Translations under genes and position numbers: made by a program
NCBI RefSeq assembly: GCF_014648475.1
Contig: NZ_BMRE01000025.1
Span: 54,560-118,559 of the forward strand
Origin: Lentzea flava
GTDB lineage: Bacteria; Actinomycetota; Actinomycetes; Mycobacteriales; Pseudonocardiaceae
Length of the DNA: 64,000 bases
Reading direction: 5' to 3'
The notes under the pieces: model-generated
The model's input: the letters and a program-made list of their open reading frames with translations, nothing else
What the model was told of the DNA's origin: nothing
Database searches by the model: none
Part shown: in pieces, positions 35,297 through 43,885 of the stretch
Layout: each line of letters begins with the position of its first letter
How positions within the stretch are numbered: position 1 is the stretch's first letter

Positions 35297-35845
35297 CTAC
35301 TTGTTCGCCGGCGCCGCGACGGCGTCCAGCTCGTTGAGGAAGCGGTCGACGGTGCCGCGGCGGCGGGCCTCGTCCTCGAGGGACTCGCCCACGACCTTGC
35401 TCGCCAGCTCAACAGCGGTGCGGCCGAGGTCGGCACGCAGCTCCGCGATGATCTGGGCGCGCTGCGCGTCCAGCTGGTGCTGGCCCTGCGCGACGATGCG
35501 GGCGGACTCGGCCTGCGCCTGCTCGCGCAGCTCCTCGATGATCTGCAGGCCCTCGGCCCGCGCGTCGTCGCGGATGCGCGCGGCCTCGGCGCGAGCCTCG
35601 GCCAGCTGCTCCTTGTACTGCTCGAGCGTGCGCTGAGCCTCGGCCTGTGCCTGCTCCGCCTTCTCGATGCCACCCTCGATCTTGGCCGTCCGCTCCGCGT
35701 ACAGCGCTTCGAACCTCGGCGACACGAACTTCTTGATGACGAAGAAGAGAAGCAGGAACGCGATGAGACCGAGGATGACCTCAGCGATCTGCGGAACGAC
35801 CGGATTGTGCTTCTCTTCCGCGGCCAGGATCAGGATGTCGTACAC
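35297..35845 (-). CDS. atpF: ATP synthase b subunit
   Basis: 182 residues: one N-terminal membrane helix (IAEVILGLIAFLLLFFVIKK) and a long charged coiled-coil (EKAEQAQAEAQRTLEQYKEQ onward), forming the peripheral stalk. GTG start; followed by atpH after 9 bp. Confidence 0.96.
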   Translation of the reverse strand: MYDILILAAEEKHNPVVPQIAEVILGLIAFLLLFFVIKKFVSPRFEALYAERTAKIEGGIEKAEQAQAEAQRTLEQYKEQLAEARAEAARIRDDARAEGLQIIEELREQAQAESARIVAQGQHQLDAQRAQIIAELRADLGRTAVELASKVVGESLEDEARRRGTVDRFLNELDAVAAPANK

Positions 35846-35874
35846 GACGTCTCCTAACTCGTAGAAGGGTTAGG

Positions 35875-36129
35875 TCAGGCGTTCGCGGTCGCGATGAAGT
35901 ACACGACGAAGCCGATCAGCGCGAGGACCTCGACGATGGCGAAGGTGGTCCACGCGAGGCCGAGCAGGACGCCACGGGCCTCGGGCTGGCGGGCGGTGCC
36001 GCTGATGACCGAGGAGAAGATCAGACCCACGCCGATGCCGGGGCCGATGGCCGCGAGACCGTAACCGATGGCCGCGAGACCCGGGTTGATGTTGGCGGCG
36101 GCGTCCTGGGCGATCTGGAGAGCGCTCAC
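35875..36129 (-). CDS. atpE: ATP synthase c subunit
   Basis: 84-residue two-helix proteolipid of the rotor ring. The glycine-rich first helix has GLAAIGPGIGVGL; the proton-carrying Glu67 lies in TTFAIVEVLAL. GTG start. Confidence 0.97.
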   Translation of the reverse strand: MSALQIAQDAAANINPGLAAIGYGLAAIGPGIGVGLIFSSVISGTARQPEARGVLLGLAWTTFAIVEVLALIGFVVYFIATANA

Positions 36130-36193
36130 TGTTGCTGTTCCCTTTCCAACTCGGTCCGCGAGTGTTCGCGGATCGGAGGCTTTGTGCTGTTTC

Positions 36194-36973
36194 TCAGTGC
36201 TCTTCTGCCAGCGCCATGCCGATGTAGCTGGCAGACAGCAGCGCGAAGATGTAGGCCTGCAGGCACATGATCAGTGCCTCCAGGAAGGTCAGCGCGATGG
36301 CGAAGGCGAAGGACACCGGCGCCACGATGACGGTCAGCCCGCCATTCAGCAGCAGGAACTCACCGGCCAGGGTGAACACCAGCAGCAGCAGGTGACCCGC
36401 GAACATGGCGGCGAAAACTCGGATCGCCAGCGTGAGCGGGTTCAGGATGAACTTCTGGAAGAACTCGATCGGGATCAGCAGCGGGAGCACGAACCACGGT
36501 GCGCCCGGCGGAACCGTCTGGTGCTTCAAGTAGCCCACGAAGCCGTGCCGCTTGAACCCGACGAAGTGGTACACCGGGTAAACAACCAGCAACGAAACGG
36601 CGAGCGGGAAGCCGATGTGCGACATCGTGGGGAACTGGACGAGCGGGATGAGCCCGAACAGGTTGTTCACCAGGATGAAGCAGAAGATCGTGAGGATCAG
36701 CGGGATGAACGGCTTGAAGTCCTTCGCACCGATCTGCTCCCTGGCGATGTTGTTGCGCCCGAAGTCGTAAACCGACTCGGCGGCGAACTGGAACTTGCCG
36801 GGGATGAGCTTCAGGTTGCGGCTGGCCGCGATGAAGAAGGCGCCGATGATCAAGATCGACAGCACCAGCAGGACCATCGGCTTCGTGACCGAGCCGAAGA
36901 TCGGCGGGAGGAAGAAGTCCGCAACTCCTGGGGCGACGAACTTGTCACCCGAGGCCAGCACCATCTCGGTCAC
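36194..36973 (-). CDS. atpB: ATP synthase a subunit
   Basis: 259-residue membrane stator subunit forming the proton half-channels. The essential Arg is in NPLTLAIRVFAAMFAGHLLL. GTG start, 64 bp upstream of atpE. It opens the synthase operon after atpI, with a 150-bp gap that probably holds a promoter. Confidence 0.96.
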   Translation of the reverse strand: MTEMVLASGDKFVAPGVADFFLPPIFGSVTKPMVLLVLSILIIGAFFIAASRNLKLIPGKFQFAAESVYDFGRNNIAREQIGAKDFKPFIPLILTIFCFILVNNLFGLIPLVQFPTMSHIGFPLAVSLLVVYPVYHFVGFKRHGFVGYLKHQTVPPGAPWFVLPLLIPIEFFQKFILNPLTLAIRVFAAMFAGHLLLLVFTLAGEFLLLNGGLTVIVAPVSFAFAIALTFLEALIMCLQAYIFALLSASYIGMALAEEH

Positions 36974-37123
36974 TGTGTTCCTTCCGGTTCTCCCGGCCGG
37001 CGTTCACTCCGCCGGGGGAATCGTCACGATCTGGACTTAACGTACCTTACGGTTCGCAAGCGACTACCAGAGGCACCCCTGCGATCGGGTGTCCCTGGTC
37101 TGCGCGGACCATATCAGCAGGTC

Positions 37124-37570
37124 TCAGGCGCCTTCCGAGGCGGGCACCACCATCTGACTGCGACTGCGCTTGGAGGCCCTGGCCTCCAGGAACGAAGTCA
37201 CCAGCACCGTCGCCACCAGGGTGATTCCCAGTGCCTTGGGTTCGAGCCACGGCTGGTTCCGCAACAAGATCACCGCGAGTAGCAAGACGATCAACTTGCC
37301 CATGAATCCGCCGAGTGCGGCAACCATCACGAACATCGGATCAAGCGCCGCCGTCTTGCGCATCAACAACAGCGTGGCGAGGCTCGAAGCGATGGCGATC
37401 GCACCACCGATCAATGATCCGAAGAGACCAGCGGTCCCCCAGATCACAGTTGACACGACGACGCCGAGGACAAACGTGCCGAGCGCGGCCCAGGCGGCCG
37501 CGCGGAACATTTCCCCGGCGAGCCGCTGGACGGTCAGCTCGTGCGTGACGGCCTTGTCCGCGTCGCTCAT
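37124..37570 (-). CDS. AtpI-like membrane protein
   Basis: 148 residues with four hydrophobic helices and a charged N-terminus (MSDADKAVTHELTVQRL). Its position directly before atpB matches the AtpI/uncI-type accessory protein of ATP synthase operons, thought to help c-ring assembly or ion supply. Sequence similarity within this group is low, so position carries much of the call. Confidence 0.78.
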   Translation of the reverse strand: MSDADKAVTHELTVQRLAGEMFRAAAWAALGTFVLGVVVSTVIWGTAGLFGSLIGGAIAIASSLATLLLMRKTAALDPMFVMVAALGGFMGKLIVLLLAVILLRNQPWLEPKALGITLVATVLVTSFLEARASKRSRSQMVVPASEGA

Positions 37571-37659
37571 GTCCCGAAGTGTAGGAAGCCGCTTGTGAAC
37601 GCTTGCAGGCAGCCCCGCGTAAACGACGGTTAAGCGGACCCAAACAAGATGAACGCCGT

Positions 37660-38799
37660 TTACGGCTTGCGGACGTCCCGCAGCCTCGGGATCACCGAAA
37701 CCACGAACGTAACGATCAACCCGATGACGAAGCACGTGGCCACGATGATCGGATCGAACAACGTCAGCGCCACCGCACCGAACGCGAGCACACCGGCCCA
37801 CAGGTAGATGAGCAGGACCGCACGCCGTTGCGAGTGGCCGATCTCCAGCAACCGGTGGTGCAGGTGCATCTTGTCCGGCGAGAACGGGCTTTCCCCTCGC
37901 CGCGTGCGGCGGATGATCGCCATCAGCAGGTCGAGCAGCGGCACGAAGAGCACGGCGGCGACGACGATCAGCGGCGACAGCAGACCGAGCAGGTCGGCAG
38001 CGCTGCCCGTGGCCTGGTTGATCTTCCCCGACGCGCTGGTCGTGGCGGCGGCGAGCATGAGGCCGATGAGCATCGAGCCCGAGTCGCCCATGAAGATGCG
38101 CGCGGGGTTGAAGTTGTGCGGCAGGAACCCGAGGCACGCCCCGGCGAGCGCGGCGGCGATCAGCGCCGGCGGATAGGCCTCGACGGCACCCTGCCGCTCG
38201 ACCAGCAGTCCGATCGAGAACGCACACGTGGCCGCGGCGGCGATGAGCCCGATGCCGGCGGCCAGCCCGTCGAGCCCGTCGACGAAGTTCATCGCGTTGA
38301 TCATCGTGACCGCGAGCAGCACGGTCAGCAGCGCGCCCTGGTTCTGGTCGAGACTGATGGTCGCGCCACCGTCCCACGGCACCCACGCGATCATCCACTG
38401 CAGACCGAACAACACGAGAATGCCCGCCGCCGTCACCTGCCCGGCGAGCTTCGTCAGCGAGTCGAGCTCGAACCTGTCGTCGATCGCACCCACGAGCACG
38501 ATGACGCCGCCCGCGACGATGACCCCCCACGGGTCGTTGGAGAAGTCGAACGCGGCCCGCAGCACCGGCAGTTGATGCGCCACGAACATGCCGCACAGCA
38601 CGCCACCGTAAATGGCGACACCACCCATGCGAGGCATCGGCTGCACATGCACGTCACGCTGCCGCGGATACGCCACAGCCCCAAGCCGGAACGCCATGGC
38701 CCGCACCAACCCCACGAGCAGGAACGTCACGACGGCAGCAATCAACGCGACGAGCAGGTACTCGCGCACGGGAAGGACGAACGAGGATGCGGGCCCCAC
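37660..38799 (-). CDS. wecA: Polyprenyl-phosphate GlcNAc-1-phosphate transferase (WecA type)
   Basis: About 379 residues with 10-11 membrane helices, MraY/WecA family. Key motifs are the loop AIDDRFELDSLTK with the DD pair, NAMNFVDGLDGLAAG, NPARIFMGDSGSM and the His-rich DKMHLHHRLLEIGHSQ. It transfers GlcNAc-1-phosphate to a polyprenyl phosphate, starting cell-wall linkage-unit or polysaccharide synthesis. The start is uncertain: GTG 38799 is chosen, with a start at 38841 possible. Confidence 0.92.
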   Translation of the reverse strand: MGPASSFVLPVREYLLVALIAAVVTFLLVGLVRAMAFRLGAVAYPRQRDVHVQPMPRMGGVAIYGGVLCGMFVAHQLPVLRAAFDFSNDPWGVIVAGGVIVLVGAIDDRFELDSLTKLAGQVTAAGILVLFGLQWMIAWVPWDGGATISLDQNQGALLTVLLAVTMINAMNFVDGLDGLAAGIGLIAAAATCAFSIGLLVERQGAVEAYPPALIAAALAGACLGFLPHNFNPARIFMGDSGSMLIGLMLAAATTSASGKINQATGSAADLLGLLSPLIVVAAVLFVPLLDLLMAIIRRTRRGESPFSPDKMHLHHRLLEIGHSQRRAVLLIYLWAGVLAFGAVALTLFDPIIVATCFVIGLIVTFVVSVIPRLRDVRKP

Positions 38800-38880
38800 G
38801 GGCCTACCAATCAATCGGGAGCAGTTCGGGGTGCACGCCACGGTACCCGCGGCGACATGATCAATTCTGGCAGCAGCCGC

Positions 38881-39531
38881 TCACCGCGCGACTTCGACCT
38901 CGATCCCGAGCACCTCGTTGATCTCTTCCCTGCTCACCGCACCCTCGCGCAAGATCAGCGCGTCGGCCCCGGTGAGATCCACGATGGTCGAGGCGATGTT
39001 CTCCCCGCTCAACCCACCGTCGAGGTACACGGGCACGGCATCCCCGAGCTGATCCCGAGCCTCCTGAGCACTGGAGGCGGGCGCAAACCCGGACTTGTTG
39101 GCACTGGACACGGCCATCGGCCCAACATCGCGCAGCAGTTCAAGAGCCACCGGGTGCAACGGCATCCGCAACATCACCGTGCCCCTGGTCTGCCCCAAAT
39201 CCCACGCCAAACTGGGCGCGTGCGGCAACACAAGACTCAGCCCACCAGGCCAAAACGCCTCGATGAGCGCCCTCGCCTGCCGCGGCACGCTGAGCACCAG
39301 CCCGTCAATCGTGGTCCAGGACCCGACCAACACCGGCACGGGCATGTCGGGCCCACGCCCCTTGGCCTCGAGAAGACTCCGAACAGCCTCAGCGTCAAAC
39401 GCATCGCACCCGATGCCGTAAACGGTGTCGGTGGGCAGGACGACAAGGCGCCCGCTCCGCACCGCACCGGCGGCGGCGGCAAGACCTGCCGCGCGGTTGC
39501 TCGGTTCGCTGCAGTCGTAGACCGTGCTCAC
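38881..39531 (-). CDS. L-threonylcarbamoyladenylate synthase (Sua5/YrdC)
   Basis: 216 residues of the Sua5/YrdC/YciO fold. VLPTDTVYGIGCDA is the substrate-binding segment; KGRGPDMPVPVLVG and PMAVSSANKSG complete the family pattern. It makes threonylcarbamoyl-AMP for the t6A modification of ANN-decoding tRNAs. The GTG 39531 start gives the normal N-terminus. It lies 81 bp from wecA as in the mycobacterial order, but prmC, its usual upstream neighbour, is 8.6 kb away. Confidence 0.93.
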   Translation of the reverse strand: MSTVYDCSEPSNRAAGLAAAAGAVRSGRLVVLPTDTVYGIGCDAFDAEAVRSLLEAKGRGPDMPVPVLVGSWTTIDGLVLSVPRQARALIEAFWPGGLSLVLPHAPSLAWDLGQTRGTVMLRMPLHPVALELLRDVGPMAVSSANKSGFAPASSAQEARDQLGDAVPVYLDGGLSGENIASTIVDLTGADALILREGAVSREEINEVLGIEVEVAR

Positions 39532-39541
39532 CTCGCCGAGC

Positions 39542-39916
39542 CTAGTCAGCTCTGCGGGTCTTCCCACATCGGGCCTGCTCGGGCCACTCGATGTGTTCAC
39601 CGGTCAGCGGGCCAATCTGCCGACTGTGTTTCGATGCGAGTCTCGCACTGGTCCTGACTGATCCAAAGCCGAACCGACCGCTCGAGATCGTCGGCGATCT
39701 CGCGGCGCCCGGTTCATTTGAAACACCGATGTCACCAGGCTCAGCCACCCGCGGGAAACCGCTCAACTCATGTGCGGCGTCCAGCAGCTCGGCTCGGTTG
39801 AGTGGCACGCGGATGGCGACAAGGCGGTCTGGCGCAAGAGCAGAGCCAGCGGACGAGGCGGACTGCGTCGAGGTGGCGTTGGCCACGACCAGGCAGGTGT
39901 CCACGACTCCGAGCAC
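39542..39916 (-). CDS. Possible small protein upstream of sua5, unknown
   Basis: A GTG-started ORF of 124 residues ending 10 bp before the sua5 start. The first 60 codons have the strong G/C third-position bias of real genes here (VDTCLVVANATSTQ, LVAIRVPLNRAELLDAAHEL); the second half is less biased. I recognise no family. It may be genuine, a decayed gene remnant, or chance; an opposing ORF (39591-39968) has poorer codon use. Confidence 0.3.
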   Translation of the reverse strand: MLGVVDTCLVVANATSTQSASSAGSALAPDRLVAIRVPLNRAELLDAAHELSGFPRVAEPGDIGVSNEPGAARSPTISSGRFGFGSVRTSARLASKHSRQIGPLTGEHIEWPEQARCGKTRRAD

Positions 39917-40085
39917 CGCCCTGGACCTGCGCTTTCATTCTCACTTAGCGCATTCAAAGCGATCCTGACCAGGGCAAAGTTTTAACCCAAACAGGGCTAA
40001 GTAGTTCAACTCATCCCCCGAACGGGCGCACCACGGTAAGGTCATATGCCGACCACAGAGCGCTATCGGGGAGGGTCGAGCTTCT
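39917..40085. other. AT-richer gap before the ESX cassette
   Basis: Together with the doubtful ORF at 39542 this makes a stretch of over 500 bp without a confident gene between sua5 and the cassette. The gap is visibly richer in A/T than its surroundings and must carry the cassette promoter. TAAGGT near 40040 could be a -10 element, without a clear -35. A GGGAGGG binding site (40073-40079 area) precedes the first cassette gene. Confidence 0.4.
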
Positions 40086-40541
40086 GTGTCCGACGAGGGA
40101 CTGGTAACGAGCGGCTCACGCGGCAACAGCATCGCCGACCGAGCCGCCAGCGGCTCGTGGAGTGGCATCTTCGGGGGCGGTCTCGCCGCTATCGCCGACG
40201 CGGCAAAAGCGGTCGCGGTCGCGGTGGAGACTCAACAACTGTCCGTCGACCCGCACCTGGTCGACGCCATGATCAAGAAGCTCACCGCGATGAAGGACGA
40301 GCTTGCTTCGATCGCAGAGCGCAGAAACGAGCTGAGCCAGGAAACCAAGATCGGCGGCGGATACGCCATGGCCGTGAGCCGGGACAGCATGAATTTCGGC
40401 AGGCAAGCTGCCCAGCAAATCACCGAACTCGGTAAAGCGATCGATTCATTGAAGACGCAGATCGAGAAGAGCCGCGCTTCCTACCACAACGCTGACCAAG
40501 CGGGCTCCGACTCGTTCAACAAAATCAACGGGAAGTCATGA
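40086..40541 (+). CDS. ESX-associated helical-hairpin protein
   Basis: 151 residues, mostly helical: a Gly/Ser/Ala-rich N-terminus, then two long amphipathic helices (MIKKLTAMKDELASIAERRN and ITELGKAIDSLKTQIEKS). This hairpin plan and its place at the head of a cassette with EspG- and PPE-like genes suggest a WXG100-type secretion partner, though no WXG motif is present. A truncated, frameshifted copy of this gene lies at 45742. GTG start; overlaps the lipoprotein gene by 4 bp. Confidence 0.7.
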   Translation: MSDEGLVTSGSRGNSIADRAASGSWSGIFGGGLAAIADAAKAVAVAVETQQLSVDPHLVDAMIKKLTAMKDELASIAERRNELSQETKIGGGYAMAVSRDSMNFGRQAAQQITELGKAIDSLKTQIEKSRASYHNADQAGSDSFNKINGKS

Positions 40542-41077
40542 AGCGCATCCTCATCGCCGCCTTGATCGCAACGTCCGTGCTCACAAGCGGCTGCACCGGC
40601 ATGGCAGGCGATCCCAAGCCAACTCCTACCACCGGCGGTGGCACGCCGACGAGCAACGCCGGCACCTCGTCAGGACTCGAGTCGATCAAGCCCTGCGATC
40701 TGCTCACCGAGTCCGAAACGGCCACCCTGGGCATCAAGACGCCCGGCAAGGAAGAGAAGGTCGGAACTTCTGACGGGTGCAGCTACTTCATCTCGTCGGA
40801 ACTCGGCCGGCTTCGGGTAGGCATCCGCGCCAAGTCCGGCCTCAAGGACCTGAATCTTCAGGGCGACAAAATCTCTGACATCAAGGTTGGCAAGTACGAC
40901 GCGAAGAAGGTTGAAGCTCCGGACGGAGCGAAGTCCCAATGCAACGTCATGATCTCCGTGACTGAGACTTCATCAATCTCGGTGATCGCGACCTTGGACG
41001 TCAGCTCCGAAGACACCCCAGTCGCGTGCGAGCGTGCTCGCAAGGCCGCCGACATGATCGCACCGAAACTGCCTTAA
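40538..41077 (+). CDS. DUF3558 lipoprotein
   Basis: 179 residues: lipoprotein signal with lipobox VLTSGC, Thr/Gly/Pro-rich linker, then the DUF3558 domain (SIKPCDLLTESETATLG ... DGCSYFIS). Surface-anchored, function unknown. Overlaps the preceding gene by 4 bp. A paralogue lies at 46000 with much the same sequence. Confidence 0.85.
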   Translation: MKRILIAALIATSVLTSGCTGMAGDPKPTPTTGGGTPTSNAGTSSGLESIKPCDLLTESETATLGIKTPGKEEKVGTSDGCSYFISSELGRLRVGIRAKSGLKDLNLQGDKISDIKVGKYDAKKVEAPDGAKSQCNVMISVTETSSISVIATLDVSSEDTPVACERARKAADMIAPKLP

Positions 41078-41098
41078 CGCCGTCCGAGGGGGAATCTC

Positions 41099-42346
41099 AT
41101 GGCGCCCATCAAGGCCACCGTTCCAACGCCGAACGACAACTACGCAGGCCAGCCACATGAACGCATGAAGTCTCTGGTCACCGAGAACTACGCGCCCGAT
41201 ACCGCGACCACCGTGAGCGAAGCGTGGAAGGCGATCGGCAACACGTTCAAGGAACTGGCCACCGACTTCTCCATCCTGGTCAACGGCTCGCAGGATGGGT
41301 GGAAGGGTCGCGCCGCCGAGGGCGTCAGGACTGCGCTTGGCAAGGTGGGCACATTCGCGGACCAGACCGGCGACGGCTTTCTCAAGACGTCGAGCGCTAT
41401 CGAGCAGCAGCGTGAGGCCGCGGTTCAGGCGAACAAGAGCATGCCCGACCCGGTCGAGTTCAACCCGATGAAGATCGCCGGCGACTGGCTGACGAACAAG
41501 GGTGGCTTCATCGCCCCCGCCATGATGGTCGGCGCGCCCATCGAGATGATCTCCACGTACAACAAGCAGCAGGGCGCCAAAGAAGAAGCCGTGCAGGTCA
41601 TGCAGACGCGTGACAACACGATGATGGCCGCGGCGATGTCCATGCCCACCATGGAGTCCACGCCGCAGGTCACGCAGGACCAAGGCGTCACGCAGACGAG
41701 CAGCAGCACCAGCACGCACAGCCTCAGCAACTCCAACGGGTACCGACCCCCGGGCACCACCGGCATGCCGGGCATGCCGCCGCCGCCCGGCACGAACAAC
41801 GGCACGACGAACCCGTCGTGGGTGCCGCCGCAGACCAAGGACCCGAACCTCCCCGGCAACTACGACCCGAACCGGCCGCCCGGCAACCAGAACCGCCCGC
41901 CGGGCATTCCAACCCCCGGCCCGTTCCCGCCCGGCCGGATCCCGCCCGGAGGTGGCGGCCAGGGCAGGCCTCCTGGTGGCGGTCAGGGCAGGCCGGCTCC
42001 CGGCGGCGGTGGCATGCGCGGCGGTGCGCCCGGTGGCGGAGCTGGTGGTCGTGGCATGGGACCAGGCGGCATGAGCGGTGTGGGCGGCCGCGGCATGGGC
42101 AGCTTCGGGCCTGCGAACCCCGGCGGTGGCGCTGGAGTCATGGGCAGCGGTCCCGGCGGTGCGGCAGGCGCCGGCGCCGCGGGTGGTCGTGCGGGTGCGG
42201 CCGGTGCTGCCGGCATGGGGGGCGGCGCTGGTGCCGGTCACGGTGGCGGCGAGGAGGACAAGGAGCACAAGTCGAACTATCTCGTGCCCACTGACGAGTT
42301 CTTCGACGACGATCGCATGGTCGCGCCGCCGGTGATCGGCGGATGA
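41099..42346 (+). CDS. PPE/WXG-like ESX substrate with Gly/Pro-rich tail
   Basis: 415 residues. The N-terminal 150 residues are helical and contain a WXG-type turn (NGSQDGWKGRAAEGVRTAL). After a Ser/Thr-rich linker come Pro-rich (GMPGMPPPPG) and then very Gly-rich segments (GQGRPPGG, GGRGMGPGGMSG), and an acidic C-terminus (DEFFDDDRMVAPP). The plan matches actinomycete PPE-like type VII substrates. The next gene is an EspG chaperone, which fits. The first 59 residues are duplicated in the gene at 46559. Confidence 0.8.
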   Translation: MAPIKATVPTPNDNYAGQPHERMKSLVTENYAPDTATTVSEAWKAIGNTFKELATDFSILVNGSQDGWKGRAAEGVRTALGKVGTFADQTGDGFLKTSSAIEQQREAAVQANKSMPDPVEFNPMKIAGDWLTNKGGFIAPAMMVGAPIEMISTYNKQQGAKEEAVQVMQTRDNTMMAAAMSMPTMESTPQVTQDQGVTQTSSSTSTHSLSNSNGYRPPGTTGMPGMPPPPGTNNGTTNPSWVPPQTKDPNLPGNYDPNRPPGNQNRPPGIPTPGPFPPGRIPPGGGGQGRPPGGGQGRPAPGGGGMRGGAPGGGAGGRGMGPGGMSGVGGRGMGSFGPANPGGGAGVMGSGPGGAAGAGAAGGRAGAAGAAGMGGGAGAGHGGGEEDKEHKSNYLVPTDEFFDDDRMVAPPVIGG

Positions 42347-43095
42347 GGCAGATCGCTCAGCTCTCCCTGCCCGCGTTCGAGGTTCTCTGGGAGGACCTGC
42401 GGGCGGGGAGTGTGCCCTACCCCTTCGACGTGACGCCGCACGGCGACACGCTCGACGAACGCGCGCGCATCAAGGCCGCGGTGCACGCGGACCTCGAACG
42501 CAAGGGTCTCGCGCGGCGCGGCAGGCCGGAGCCGGACCTCGAGGACGCGCTGAACCTGTTGGCACGTCCCGAACTCCGCGTCATCGCCATGTGCATTCCG
42601 GACATGAACGGGCAGAAGGTCGTGCGCGCCAGCGTTGTGGCGCGCGGTGGTTACGCGGTGCTGGTGACCCAGGAGGACACCACCGTCACACTGAACTTGT
42701 TGCAGCCCAACGAGATCGCGACCAGCCTGGCCAACGCAATGCCGCACGGCCGGCCGGGACCGGGCAGGCTCGTCACGGTGCCCGCCGAAGCCTTCGAGAA
42801 CCAGCCGCAGCAACAGGAAGGCTTCCGCCAGGCGGTCCGCACGATGGAAAACGACGACGTCCGCATCGCCAAGCAGATGCTGACCGGGCCCGCCATCGGC
42901 AACGGCCACTTCCTCGTCCAGATGGGACAGGGCCGCACCAAACGGGACTTCCCGCCCGTCACCTGGATCGACACCCCGCAGGGCCGCTACTCCAACGTTC
43001 AGATGCGCAACGGCTGGTTCACCATCAGCCCCGCCGACAACATGGGGTTGGCGCGACACCTCGGACAGGTGTTGGCGATGACGAGCGAACGATGA
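42343..43095 (+). CDS. EspG-family ESX chaperone
   Basis: 250 residues matching the EspG family (LSLPAFEVLWEDLRAGSVPYPFDV at the start, GPGRLVTVPAEAF, DTPQGRYSNVQMRNGW). EspG proteins bind PE/PPE-type substrates in the cytosol and keep them soluble for type VII secretion. It overlaps the PPE-like gene by 4 bp and is the obvious chaperone for it. Confidence 0.88.
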   Translation: MRQIAQLSLPAFEVLWEDLRAGSVPYPFDVTPHGDTLDERARIKAAVHADLERKGLARRGRPEPDLEDALNLLARPELRVIAMCIPDMNGQKVVRASVVARGGYAVLVTQEDTTVTLNLLQPNEIATSLANAMPHGRPGPGRLVTVPAEAFENQPQQQEGFRQAVRTMENDDVRIAKQMLTGPAIGNGHFLVQMGQGRTKRDFPPVTWIDTPQGRYSNVQMRNGWFTISPADNMGLARHLGQVLAMTSER

Positions 43096-43580
43096 ACCCG
43101 GAGCAGATGATCGCGGACCTCGAGTCCAAGGCGCAGCAGCTCCAGCATCGCTCCCAGCAGATGCAGGAGCAAATCCAGAACGCCAGCAGCACGGTCACCT
43201 CCCCCAACGAGGCGGTGACCGTGCGCGTGGCACCCAACGGCGCCTTGCAGCACATCGAGTTCTCGCCGACCGCGATGCGCCTGACACACGTCCAGCTCAG
43301 CCAGATCGTGATGCAGACCGTGCAGAAGGCCCAGGTTCAGGCGGCCGAACAAGTGGCGTCCATTGTGGAGCCCGAGTTCGGCGGCACCGAGGCGATGGAC
43401 TTCCTGCGCAGCTTCATCCCGCAGCAGGAGGAAGAAGAACCGCCGCCACCGCCGCAGGAAGACGGCCAGGTCATGCGCGAAGTCTCCTGGAACGAGCCCG
43501 TGCAGAGGCCCACGCCGCCACCGAGGCCTCAGCGCCCTGCAGATGACGAAGAGGACGGGTTCGGGAGCGTGCTCCGATGA
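43092..43580 (+). CDS. YbaB/EbfC-like protein (EspL type)
   Basis: 162 residues: N-terminal coiled-coil helix (MIADLESKAQQLQHRSQQMQ), a YbaB-type core (AVTVRVAPNGALQHIEFSPT ... LSQIVMQTVQKAQVQAAEQV) and a Pro/Glu-rich tail. YbaB-like proteins accompany ESX loci (EspL). ATGA overlaps join it to both neighbours. Confidence 0.82.
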   Translation: MNPEQMIADLESKAQQLQHRSQQMQEQIQNASSTVTSPNEAVTVRVAPNGALQHIEFSPTAMRLTHVQLSQIVMQTVQKAQVQAAEQVASIVEPEFGGTEAMDFLRSFIPQQEEEEPPPPPQEDGQVMREVSWNEPVQRPTPPPRPQRPADDEEDGFGSVLR

Positions 43581-43885
43581 CCGGCCCCAGCTTCAGCGTC
43601 GACGCGACCGAGCTCCACAAGTTCGCCAAGGGTCAGCAGGCTCGTCAGGACGCCCTGGACGCCGCCGCCAGCAAGGCGGCGCAAGTGGATCTCGGCGGTG
43701 ACACGTTCGGCCAGCTGCTGTCCTTTTTCGCGGCGAACGCGCAGGAATGGGCGCAGGGCACCACCGCCGCGATCAGGGAACTGGCGGTGGCCGTCGGCAA
43801 CGCTTCCGAGGACACCAAGGCCACTGCGCTGACCTACGAGGCCCACGAGGACGCGAACCGCAACAGGTTCGGAGGTTCCCGATGA
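43577..43885 (+). CDS. EspC-like type VII secretion substrate
   Basis: 102 residues, starting SFSVDATELHKFAKGQQAR and rich in Ala, with two helices and the central FFAANAQEWAQGT. This pattern is typical of small EspC-like excreted proteins in actinomycetes. 4-bp overlaps on both sides. Confidence 0.75.
   Translation: MTGPSFSVDATELHKFAKGQQARQDALDAAASKAAQVDLGGDTFGQLLSFFAANAQEWAQGTTAAIRELAVAVGNASEDTKATALTYEAHEDANRNRFGGSR

Noticed and set aside
32750..35857. 1035-residue plus-strand ORF across atpA-atpF
   Set aside because: It is antisense to well-identified ATP synthase genes, with Arg/Asp/Leu/Gly-rich composition typical of a shadow frame in high-GC DNA.
39591..39968. 125-residue plus-strand ORF upstream of the ESX cassette
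   Set aside because: Third-position bias is poorer than in the opposing frame, no good binding site is visible, and no recognisable sequence appears.
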